Source: Verrucomicrobiota bacterium (GTDB lineage Bacteria; Verrucomicrobiota; Verrucomicrobiae; Limisphaerales; UBA11358). From it: a stretch of 40,373 bases of DNA. Made by a program: the position numbers and the translations under genes. Below, one piece after another: positions 8,254-14,967 of this stretch; within the stretch, counting starts at the first letter, position 1; the number at the start of each line of letters is the position of its first letter. The notes under the pieces are model-generated. The model ran no database searches. It had not been told where the DNA came from and saw nothing but the letters and a program-made list of their open reading frames with translations. The stretch is from the NCBI GenBank assembly GCA_014860005.1, contig JACZKP010000062.1, positions 1 to 40,373 of the forward strand. Reading direction: 5' to 3'.

Positions 8254-9573
8254 TCATTCGCTTGGATTACGGGTAGCCGACCCTCGCCTCATCCAATACA
8301 TGACGCAAATAGGAACAACAGCGACAAATGCAAGCATGCTGAAAATGACCGCACGCTTGCCAGTCCATCTCTTGCTCGGAATTGTGGGTATATCTGGAAG
8401 TGGATTCTGCAGAACGACCGCCTTGCCGGAGCTAATGTCCGATATAATGTAATTCGCCGGAAACACGGGGGCAAAGGCTTCCTCATCCGTAAATCTTGGA
8501 CTGGCGTCAATTTCTTTGAAAACCACTTTGAGCCCTTCCTTGGGAATTCCTTTTTCTGTAGCTCGTGTTTCCCAAACCTGTGGATAACCATCTGGATCAA
8601 AGCCGTCACACTTTGAAGAAAAAGAGGTCTGTTGAGTGAAATTGGTGAAAAACGTCTGCACGCAAACGCTGCGGCCTGATGTGCGTCCGATCCAGCAGTA
8701 AACCTCGATTTCAGAGAATGTGACGTTCTTCAGTGAAGTCAGATCGGGAGGTGGTGTCCATAGATCCAGATACCGGCCGCTTAACTTGAACCGAGTCGTT
8801 TGCATGCTATCAATCTGTTCCTCGTAAGCATCAAGACGCCAATGGGGATTTGAGCCATTGTGGATGCTTTCCACCTTGGCGGAGTCAATCTTCATTATAT
8901 TCATGTCACGCTTGGCATCGTATGCAGCATTCGTCAGCGACGCGCCATCCACTAACGCCAGTCCAAAGATCACGCCCACTCGTTCCGGCATGCCCAACGC
9001 CTGCCATAATTTGTGTCGCATAAAACCCGTCTTGGGGTTTGTGCTCAATTGTGCATCGCGTAGCTGGTGGTTTACCCTGAAAGCCTGATAAGGAGAAAAT
9101 GCTGAATCATGAATGTTAGCATAGGAATCACGGTAGCTATCAGGGTGAGATTTCAAAAAAACAGCATTTATTGCGGTCTCCTCAGTTTGGTCCAGCCGAT
9201 ACTTGCTCCCTGAGTGCCATTCCTGAACTTTGAAATACCGGGTGCCCGATGATTGACTCAGAATGGTGTTCGATCGGACCGTTTGAATCTCGATTCTCTG
9301 TTTCCAATTCAGGTGCCGTTCGTTTTCCTCCATGAGTTTGTTTTGTCGCTTCAGCTTGGCCGCGACTTCCTCCTGCGTCGAGGATCGTTCCATGACTGTT
9401 ATGTGCGCCACGATCCGGCTTCGTTGAGGACGCGCCGTAGCCAGATCGAACAACTGCTTGATCTCCTCTTTTGAAGCCAGTCTGGGTGCCGGCTCGTTAT
9501 CCTCGCCTCCCATCAGTGTACCCAGCCCGCTACAGGCGGCCACAACGGAAAACAACAACCTCTTCGTATTCAC
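8254..9573 (-). CDS. Secreted protein with C-terminal membrane anchor (cassette protein 4)
   Basis: The frame opens at a TTG at 9663, but the GTG at 9573 gives a proper signal peptide (basic NTKR, then LLFSVVAACSGLG), so I use it (439 residues). The mature protein begins with a charged, probably helical section and continues into a beta-rich-looking domain. It then has one hydrophobic helix (AVIFSMLAFVAVVPICVMYW) and an MRRG tail. A YIISDI segment before the anchor is comparable to YITDRR in the fused protein at 6697-8247. No known family is recognised. The fused MauE gene starts 6 bases after its stop, and a cysteine-rich protein lies 74 bases upstream. Confidence 0.72.
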   Translation of the reverse strand: MNTKRLLFSVVAACSGLGTLMGGEDNEPAPRLASKEEIKQLFDLATARPQRSRIVAHITVMERSSTQEEVAAKLKRQNKLMEENERHLNWKQRIEIQTVRSNTILSQSSGTRYFKVQEWHSGSKYRLDQTEETAINAVFLKSHPDSYRDSYANIHDSAFSPYQAFRVNHQLRDAQLSTNPKTGFMRHKLWQALGMPERVGVIFGLALVDGASLTNAAYDAKRDMNIMKIDSAKVESIHNGSNPHWRLDAYEEQIDSMQTTRFKLSGRYLDLWTPPPDLTSLKNVTFSEIEVYCWIGRTSGRSVCVQTFFTNFTQQTSFSSKCDGFDPDGYPQVWETRATEKGIPKEGLKVVFKEIDASPRFTDEEAFAPVFPANYIISDISSGKAVVLQNPLPDIPTIPSKRWTGKRAVIFSMLAFVAVVPICVMYWMRRGSATRNPSE

Positions 9574-9647
9574 GGCAGAATTCTTCAGCGCTACTGCTCC
9601 CGGATTCACACTCACCTCGCATGTGCCGACCAGATACCGAAGCCAAG

Positions 9648-10184
9648 TTAAGCAGGCGGACAAACAGAAATCAAAAAGGCAATTTTCTCGTGCAGCGGAG
9701 ATTGCCTTATCTCAGCCATACTACACTCACCCTCGGAGCCGGCGTAAGCACTGCTTGAAATGTCCTCGCGTGTGCCTTCATAACAACTCGCACCATAATT
9801 GCAGGGGTTCGGCGGATCACCGCATTGTCCCGGGTTCGCTTGTTCACACAACACCCAAGCTTGGGTGAGTTGCTGCCATTGATAATAGCCGCTCTCTGCC
9901 CAGTCCAATAGGCACGAAGCTGTGTACCCAATCACCTGAGACATGCTATGGCAAACCTGGGCAGTATTCCCTCCACATGAGTAGTAATCATAAATAACCG
10001 TAATTGGCCCTCCACAATCTGCAAGCCCTGAACTTCCTTCACAGTCACAGGGCCCACCCGATGACGAACCAGGGCGGAAAACGGGGCCGTCACAACCGCT
10101 TTCCTGCGCGTGCAGACAGAGAATAGACACCGCTGCTGCGGTGCAGAACGCCAACTTGGTTTTCAGAGAATTTGATTTGATCAT
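9648..10184 (-). CDS. Small secreted cysteine-rich protein (cassette peptide 3)
   Basis: From the ATG at 10184 the product is 178 residues, with a signal peptide (basic start, then AFCTAAAVSILCLHAQ). The exported part has about 13 cysteines and is rich in Gly, Ser, Tyr and Gln (PCDCEG, YYSCGGN, NPCNYGASC). No known family is recognised. The start lies inside the AraC frame that runs on to 10090, so either that frame is over-long or the genes overlap by about 95 bases. The anchored protein at 8254-9573 follows. It is larger than the other three cysteine-rich proteins, and its last 25 residues look less constrained. Confidence 0.68.
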   Translation of the reverse strand: MIKSNSLKTKLAFCTAAAVSILCLHAQESGCDGPVFRPGSSSGGPCDCEGSSGLADCGGPITVIYDYYSCGGNTAQVCHSMSQVIGYTASCLLDWAESGYYQWQQLTQAWVLCEQANPGQCGDPPNPCNYGASCYEGTREDISSSAYAGSEGECSMAEIRQSPLHEKIAFLISVCPPA

Positions 10185-10737
10185 ACCGTTTTCTTTCTTT
10201 TTCGTCGTTTGCCTGCGCTGATGGAGGTAGGCTACCATTTAACCGTCTTGACCTCGCGCCTATCAAACCACTCCTGCGCCAGAAAGCAAAAGGAAATCTG
10301 TATGATTTGTCCTCAAGAATTAGAGTACCTCCTTCGTCTCGTCGCCTATTCCATCTTGCGTCTTCCGTCTTCCGTCTTCCGTCTTCCGTCTTCCGTCTTC
10401 CGTCTTCCGTCTTCCGTCTTCCGTCTTCCGTCTTCCGGAGGTGGCTCGGCGGGTAGCCGAAATATCGTTTGAAAGCCAGACTGAAATTCTGCTGGTTATT
10501 GTAGCCCAATTGATCAGCCGTCTCCTGGACATTGGAGCCGGCCCCTAACAATTCCTGAGCCCGGCGCATCCGGTCATGGTTCAGCCATTCATGCGGGCAT
10601 TGGCCGAGGTGTTCGTGAAAGTACCGCTCCAGCGTTGCCACCGAGACGCCGCAATTTGCCGCCAGTGTGGCCACGCACCAGCCGGCTTGCGCCGCGCGCT
10701 CCGGCCAGTGCCGGATTTCATGCAACGGTTCGTTCAT
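10090..10737 (-). CDS. Stand-alone AraC-type transcription regulator with heptamer-encoded repeats
   Basis: The ATG at 10737 forms an ATGA overlap with the stop of the glycosyltransferase upstream. Residues 1 to about 100 are an AraC/XylS DNA-binding domain with both helix-turn-helix units (WCVATLAANCGVSVATLERYF and VQETADQLGYNNQQNFSLAFKRYFG), without a sensor domain, like SoxS or MarA in layout. The domain is followed by KTEDGRR repeats encoded by eleven TCTTCCG heptamers, then LILEDKSYRFPFAFW. That tail is also present in the copies at 3308 and 14551. The frame then runs to 10090 over the start of the cysteine-rich gene; in the 14551 copy it stops soon after FAFW, so this longer end is doubtful. 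A change of one heptamer would shift the frame of the tail. Confidence 0.8.
   Translation of the reverse strand: MNEPLHEIRHWPERAAQAGWCVATLAANCGVSVATLERYFHEHLGQCPHEWLNHDRMRRAQELLGAGSNVQETADQLGYNNQQNFSLAFKRYFGYPPSHLRKTEDGRRKTEDGRRKTEDGRRKTEDARWNRRRDEGGTLILEDKSYRFPFAFWRRSGLIGARSRRLNGSLPPSAQANDEKERKRYDQIKFSENQVGVLHRSSGVYSLSARAGKRL
10253..10477 (-). repeat. Dispersed repeat, copy 2 (araC 3' region)
   Basis: This copy matches 3300-3456 and 14548-14705: CTATCAAACCACT, CCAGAAAGCAAAAGGAAA, GTATGATTTGTCCTCAAGAA, the heptamer tract and GGTAGCCGAAATATCGTTTG. Similarity to the 14551 copy continues through the whole AraC coding region and about 25 bases into the upstream gene. Confidence 0.78.
10354..10437. 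repeat. Heptanucleotide tandem repeat (TCTTCCG)n inside a regulator gene
   Basis: Eleven perfect tandem copies of TCTTCCG occupy 10361-10437, preceded by one imperfect copy (TCTTGCG, 10354-10360). On the coding strand this is CGGAAGA repeated; three units make 21 bases and encode the seven-residue period KTEDGRR. Seven is not a multiple of three, so slippage by one unit changes the downstream frame. Confidence 0.95.
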
Positions 10738-12242
10738 CGTCCCTCGTCCCTTCCCAACTCGTCGCCAAGCTCCGGTCGACGAAGATAGAGTGCTTGGCAA
10801 GCATCGCTGTACGCCAAACGGTACTTTTCATTGAGGTACGCACTCCAACGCTGGTTCATGTCTGACTTTTGTATGAGCATCTGTTTGGGTCGGTAAGCCT
10901 CAAGGATATATATCAGACGATCGTTCGTCATCTCACCGGACCAGTAGCGCTTGAAAGACAACACTGCAAGTTCAGGTGGTACAAGTGCGCCAACATGGAA
11001 AGCGTAAGCAGGCGGAAAAGTGAATATCCATTGATCTTCGGCAAAGTTAGCTTTCATGATCGTGAGGACGGTACTTTCCTTAACGCGTGGCATCGCGTTG
11101 AGGATCTTGAAGGTCGAGTCAAGGCGCACGGCGACAGGCACAAACACAAGCCCAAAAGCCACCACCGTCAATCCGGCGCAAACGAACATTGACAACAGCT
11201 GGGGATTAACTTGGACCACCCGCTGTGCCATCATAACTCTGACAAATGATCCGATAGCACTCCCAGCCAACCATGCAAGCGGAATCGCCAAGTGCAGGTA
11301 ATAGAAATCCCAGATCGGACGATGCAGCAGATGCACCAAGACCACTGTGATAAGGATCATCAACGGAAATGCTATCTGCCGCACCCGCTTCTGGTTAATC
11401 ACCAATCCAACTCCGATGGAAGCGGCTATTACCGTTTCAGCATGATGCCACAGAATGTACCATAAGAACCCATAGTCCTCTGGCCGAGACAGATCCGATT
11501 GACTCGTTGCCACAAAATGCGACTTATACAGTGAGCCTAGGTTATGGCACCCCAACAACCAACACAAAGCAAAAGCGACTAGGAGCGAGGACCCAACCCA
11601 CACCCCCACAGCCGACAATCGCGTTACGGGACCTGACGTAGTCTGACTTCGATCCGATGTACCAGTAATCAGCGCCAGTTCCAACAAAACTGCCGGCCAT
11701 AGTAGGAAGACAGTAAATTTGATCGCCAAGGCAATACCCATAATTACCGCCGATAAAGTTAGGAGGCTCAGTGTCTGCCTGCGTCGCCACCGGAAGAGAA
11801 TGTACGCGGATCCCATTCCGACGGCGAAGGCAGGGATTTCCTGCATGGCACTCACAGACAAGTTCATTACGACCGGAGAACCAAGGAGGAGTATCGCAGC
11901 CGCACCTCCACTCCATACACCCTGCTGCTGCCCCACCAGCGCAAATACACCACCGAAGAGCAATAGGGCGAAGCACATGGCCATAAGTCTGGCAGCCAAA
12001 AGGGACGGACCGACTAGGTCAAAGAGCCATCCTAACAAAACTGTGAGCAAGGGCGGTTGGTCGCTCCATACGTCGTCGTAAAGAGCATACCCGCGACTCC
12101 AAAGCAGACCTTTCATCAACTCCATTCCTTCATCACCAGTAAAGTACACGGCGTCCGCAAGCGGCAACGAGCACAGAGTTAACGCTGAAACGGAAAACAC
12201 TAACACTCCGCCGAGCCAAGAAGCCGCGCTATCAGCTCTCAT
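10734..12242 (-). CDS. GT-C-fold membrane glycosyltransferase (GT39/ArnT-like)
   Basis: The ATG at 12242 begins a hydrophobic protein of 502 residues with about ten membrane helices; the frame to 12497 runs back over the cysteine-rich gene and is not used. Near the N-terminus YFTGDEGMELMKGLLWSRGY followed by DQPPLL matches the first periplasmic loop of PMT/ArnT-type enzymes, where an acidic pair is needed for polyprenyl-phosphate-sugar-dependent transfer. A smaller periplasmic domain follows the helices. It probably glycosylates an exported lipid, glycan or protein; the acceptor is unknown. Its last codons (ELGRDEGR) are nearly the same as those of the O-antigen ligase at 14964 (ELGRDKGR), and both overlap an araC start by ATGA. 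Confidence 0.83.
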   Translation of the reverse strand: MRADSAASWLGGVLVFSVSALTLCSLPLADAVYFTGDEGMELMKGLLWSRGYALYDDVWSDQPPLLTVLLGWLFDLVGPSLLAARLMAMCFALLLFGGVFALVGQQQGVWSGGAAAILLLGSPVVMNLSVSAMQEIPAFAVGMGSAYILFRWRRRQTLSLLTLSAVIMGIALAIKFTVFLLWPAVLLELALITGTSDRSQTTSGPVTRLSAVGVWVGSSLLVAFALCWLLGCHNLGSLYKSHFVATSQSDLSRPEDYGFLWYILWHHAETVIAASIGVGLVINQKRVRQIAFPLMILITVVLVHLLHRPIWDFYYLHLAIPLAWLAGSAIGSFVRVMMAQRVVQVNPQLLSMFVCAGLTVVAFGLVFVPVAVRLDSTFKILNAMPRVKESTVLTIMKANFAEDQWIFTFPPAYAFHVGALVPPELAVLSFKRYWSGEMTNDRLIYILEAYRPKQMLIQKSDMNQRWSAYLNEKYRLAYSDACQALYLRRPELGDELGRDEGR

Positions 12243-12358
12243 TGTCCTCAATTCCTGATTACTTCTTTTGCACACAGCCGACAGGCTTTGGCCCGCAACA
12301 GCGACCAGCGTATTTGATGGCGTCTTGCGATCTTCGCTTCGGGGGAGACACATCCAAC

Positions 12359-12823
12359 TCAAGCACCTCCCGGCGGTGTTCCAGGACAGGGTGTTATTAC
12401 CAATCCACCAAGAGTCGTTGGCGCACTTACTCCGGCAGTGCCAACCGAGCATACACAATCCATCACCGGTTTCCCAGGGCCAGGGTCTGCGGGACACTCA
12501 CCATTATGAACGGTCAGAGTGACGTTCACGCTTGGACCGGTGCGGAGGGAGTCAATCCATGACGAAGTGCATTCATGCAGTACAGCTGCGTTCGCGCTAT
12601 ACCATGTGCAAGGGATTTCGACAGAGCAAGCCAACGTGCATGGCGGGTACTTTGGATCGCTAAGAAAGCGACAGCTTGAACAAGCCCAACTGCGGTTATC
12701 CATCGACGGCATCATCTTCGTGCATATACAGGCGACGGCCTGTGCTGCCATAGCTAGCAGTATGGCCACCATAGCCGATGGAGTTCTGAACCAAGTATTG
12801 CAATACAACTTTGTGTTATTCAT
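12359..12823 (-). CDS. Small secreted cysteine-rich protein (cassette peptide 4)
   Basis: The 154-residue product has an N-terminal hydrophobic segment (AMVAILLAMAAQAVA) and a mature part with about thirteen cysteines, including CICTK, ACSSC and DCVC. The C-terminal third is rich in Pro, Gly and Thr. No known family is recognised. The ATG at 12823 overlaps the stop of the anchored protein (ATGA), so translation is coupled and the pair is probably made in step. The GT-C glycosyltransferase follows 116 bases downstream. Confidence 0.72.
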   Translation of the reverse strand: MNNTKLYCNTWFRTPSAMVAILLAMAAQAVACICTKMMPSMDNRSWACSSCRFLSDPKYPPCTLACSVEIPCTWYSANAAVLHECTSSWIDSLRTGPSVNVTLTVHNGECPADPGPGKPVMDCVCSVGTAGVSAPTTLGGLVITPCPGTPPGGA

Positions 12824-13998
12824 TTACATGTCCTCACTTTCTTCTTGTTTGGATTCGTATTCGTTGTCTCTGCCTCGCCATTTCTTAAGCCTTTTGCGCG
12901 CAGACAGAAGTAGAGAAGTGGGCTGGCGACTACCGCCAATAGGACGAGCCTGACGAGCCATGGGGAAACATTTGCGTTTTGTTGGTAGCGCATTGGCGCT
13001 AATCTTGCCACGGCTGCACTCATGGCTGCAAATTGATGCGAGTTTGTAATGTCAGCCTCAGATAGAAAACCGGAGGACGATTTGTAGTTCTGGAATAGGG
13101 CTCTGTCCACAAACCGTTCGTCAGTCACGAGGGTAATCCCCGGAAAGCGGGGCACAAAACTGGTCATCGAACTGCCCGCTTGGAAATTCGTGGCCATGAT
13201 TTGATATTTGCTGAAGCGTAGCAAATCATTTGATGTCTTTCCGAGATCTCTCGGTGAGAATTCCTGGTCTTTCGGAGCAAAGACCACCAGGAACGCCGCG
13301 GTCGGCAAAGCGAATCCATTCACATTGGTAAAGGAATCGGCAACAAGGATTGCATTCGTAAAGCCGGTGTCATAAGGTCGCGCACGTTTGAAAGGCGGTG
13401 CCGCACGAGTTCCGTTTCTCTCCAAGCCATCATCAAAAAACACGACTCGGGTCGGTAGATGTGGGACAGCAGGGTGCCGGGTTATTTCCGTCTCTTGTAG
13501 CACAACGTTCTGGATGGAGAATATCCCTGTTGAGAGCGGCCAGAAGATTATGGGTTCAAGGCGAGAGTCCTTAACGTTATCGAGATAACAGCCGGATGCG
13601 TAGGCGAAGCAGACGGGTGCAATTGCATGGGCATGGGCATCGTGCAAGACCGCCGTTTTGGATATTCTCGCGACCGCGATATTATCTCCAACCTTCTCCC
13701 CTTTCAATCGTTGGTTGTTCACCCACGTCTCCATGCATGAGAGATAATAAAGATTTTCCCCATCGAACGACGCATCAACGTAGTCCCAAGAAAGGTTGTC
13801 TGGCCATGTCATCCTGATGTACCACTTACATCCACTCACAGTTAAACGGAAAAAAACTGCAGGCTCATCAGGCGCGCGGATGCACTCGAAACTCGCAACC
13901 CCTTCTACAGTGTATTCCTGAGCCGATGAAGTCTCCTCCCCGAAAAGCGGTAAAAGGCAAATTAGGACCGAAAGCCAAACCAAGGCTCGGTTACTCAT
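12820..13998 (-). CDS. Secreted protein with C-terminal membrane anchor (cassette protein 5)
   Basis: The frame is open from 14523, but only the ATG at 13998 gives a signal peptide (ALVWLSVLICLLPLFG), so I use it (392 residues). The mature part begins with FRLTVSGCKWYIR and FDGENLYYLS, shared with the second half of the fusion at 6697-8247, and continues with a GCYL segment comparable to GCFF there. A VTDERF motif lies before the anchor. The C-terminus is one hydrophobic helix (LVRLVLLAVVASPLLYFCL) followed by a long polar, Asn- and Lys-rich tail. The function is unknown. It is coupled by ATGA to the cysteine-rich gene at 12359-12823. Confidence 0.75.
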   Translation of the reverse strand: MSNRALVWLSVLICLLPLFGEETSSAQEYTVEGVASFECIRAPDEPAVFFRLTVSGCKWYIRMTWPDNLSWDYVDASFDGENLYYLSCMETWVNNQRLKGEKVGDNIAVARISKTAVLHDAHAHAIAPVCFAYASGCYLDNVKDSRLEPIIFWPLSTGIFSIQNVVLQETEITRHPAVPHLPTRVVFFDDGLERNGTRAAPPFKRARPYDTGFTNAILVADSFTNVNGFALPTAAFLVVFAPKDQEFSPRDLGKTSNDLLRFSKYQIMATNFQAGSSMTSFVPRFPGITLVTDERFVDRALFQNYKSSSGFLSEADITNSHQFAAMSAAVARLAPMRYQQNANVSPWLVRLVLLAVVASPLLYFCLRAKGLRNGEAETTNTNPNKKKVRTCK

Positions 13999-14550
13999 GG
14001 GTTGGGAATGCAGAGGGAGCGGCACCGGCTTTTGACACGCCTCCAAGCAATCAGGTTTAGGGTTCGGGCCATAGGTTGCCAGCTTGAGCCTTTGGGTTGC
14101 CCATGCAAACACAGTTTTCAGGCGCGACAACGAGCGCCGCGGCACCGCACAGAGCACAAGAAAGGCGTTGGTTCTTGAGTTTGGAACATTAGCCGCCGAT
14201 CTGAAGGGTGGCATCTCACAACGCCGCGTTAGCCACCGCTTGCACTTCCGTATTTTGTTCGATGCTTTCTCGAACCAGCACCTGAGCCCATCGCCTCCAA
14301 TTCTCGGTTCAATCGAGTTTTCCTTTGATTCCACGCCGAGCCAATCGTCAGACTCTCTCGCTTCCACCCCATTCCTCCTCCTACCTCCCGGTCCGCTGTT
14401 GGGAACGGGTGCTTGAGAACGGCTTGTACGCACTTCTACGCCCTCTCGCATGGCGATGTATCCGCACATGCGTAAATCCGATGCTCCACAATCTGCTCCC
14501 AAGAAGTTCGCGCATCGGTTCATTTGATTTCCAAGTTCTGCCCGCGCCTA
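13999..14550 (-). other. Long untranslated or uncertain region between araC and cassette protein 5
   Basis: This 552-base stretch stays open on the minus strand in frame with the anchored protein (back to 14523), giving about 175 extra codons. The translation is rich in Arg, Pro and Ser, resembles no family and would bury the signal peptide, so I do not count it as coding. No clear promoter or terminator was found. It may be the leader of cassette protein 5 or the relic of a lost gene. Confidence 0.4.
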
Positions 14551-14705
14551 TCAAACCACTTCCCACGGCCAGAAAGCAAAAGGAAAGGTGTATGAATTGT
14601 CGTCAAGAATTAGATGCCCTCCTTCTTCGCGCCGCGTCGTCTTCCGTCTTCCGTCTTCCGTCTTCCGCAGACGGCTCGGCGGGCAGCCGAAATGCTTCTT
14701 GAAAG
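14548..14705 (-). repeat. Dispersed repeat, copy 3 (araC 3' region)
   Basis: This copy shares CTATCAAACCACT, GCCAGAAAGCAAAAGGAAA, GTATGAATTGTCGTCAAGAA, TCTTCCG heptamers (four copies at 14640-14667) and the GGCAGCCGAAAT block with 10253-10477 and 3300-3456. It covers the 3' end of the regulator gene. Confidence 0.78.
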
Positions 14706-14967
14706 CCAGACTGAAATTCTCCTGGTGGTTGTAGCCCAATTTATCAGCCGTCTCTTGGACATTGAATCCGGCGATCAAGAACCGCCGACCTTGGAGCATC
14801 CGCTCAACTTTCAACCATTCACGTGGGCATTGGCCGAGGTGTTCGTGAAAGTAGCGCTCCAGCGTGGCCAACGAAACGCCGCAATTTGCCGCCAGTGTGG
14901 CCACGCACCAGCCGGCTTGCGCCGCGCGCTCCCGCCACTTCCAGATCTCATGCAACAGTTCGTTCAT
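14551..14967 (-). CDS. Stand-alone AraC-type transcription regulator
   Basis: The 138-residue product is an AraC/XylS DNA-binding domain with both helix-turn-helix units (WCVATLAANCGVSLATLERYF and VQETADKLGYNHQENFSLAFKKHFG). No ligand-binding domain is present. The domain is followed by KTEDGRRKT, encoded by four TCTTCCG heptamers, and by the tail LILDDNSYTFPFAFWPWEVV. The ATG at 14967 overlaps the O-antigen-ligase stop by ATGA and has an AAGGGA ribosome site inside the ligase. It is a close paralogue of the regulator at 10090-10737, with similarity beginning about 25 bases upstream of the start codon. Such short AraC proteins usually act without a ligand and are controlled by their own amount; the targets here are unknown. 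Confidence 0.87.
   Translation of the reverse strand: MNELLHEIWKWRERAAQAGWCVATLAANCGVSLATLERYFHEHLGQCPREWLKVERMLQGRRFLIAGFNVQETADKLGYNHQENFSLAFKKHFGCPPSRLRKTEDGRRKTTRREEGGHLILDDNSYTFPFAFWPWEVV
14640..14667. repeat. Heptanucleotide tandem repeat (TCTTCCG)4
   Basis: Four perfect tandem TCTTCCG units lie in the regulator gene at the same place as the 11-unit tract at 10361 and the 2-unit tract at 3402. The copy number therefore varies between paralogues. Confidence 0.92.

Noticed and set aside
8254..9663. TTG start at 9663 for cassette protein 4
   Set aside because: It would overlap the cysteine-rich gene and place a non-signal stretch ahead of the clear signal peptide that begins at the GTG at 9573.
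10354..10437. Possible CRISPR array
   Set aside because: The units are 7 bases, directly tandem and without spacers, and lie in a coding frame. No cas gene is in the window.
10209..10472. Plus-strand ORF with LPSSVFR repeats across the heptamer tract
   Set aside because: It is the reverse reading of the repeat inside a clear AraC gene. A 7-base repeat is open in all frames, so it gives false ORFs on both strands.
13999..14523. Extended 567-residue version of cassette protein 5
   Set aside because: The extra N-terminus would bury a good signal peptide, has biased composition and resembles no protein.
14578..14610. Conserved block after the araC repeats as a sigma70 promoter (TTGACG/TTGAGG on the minus strand)
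   Set aside because: No -10 hexamer stands at a proper distance in any of the three copies. I leave open whether the block is coding or a leader but cannot support a promoter.
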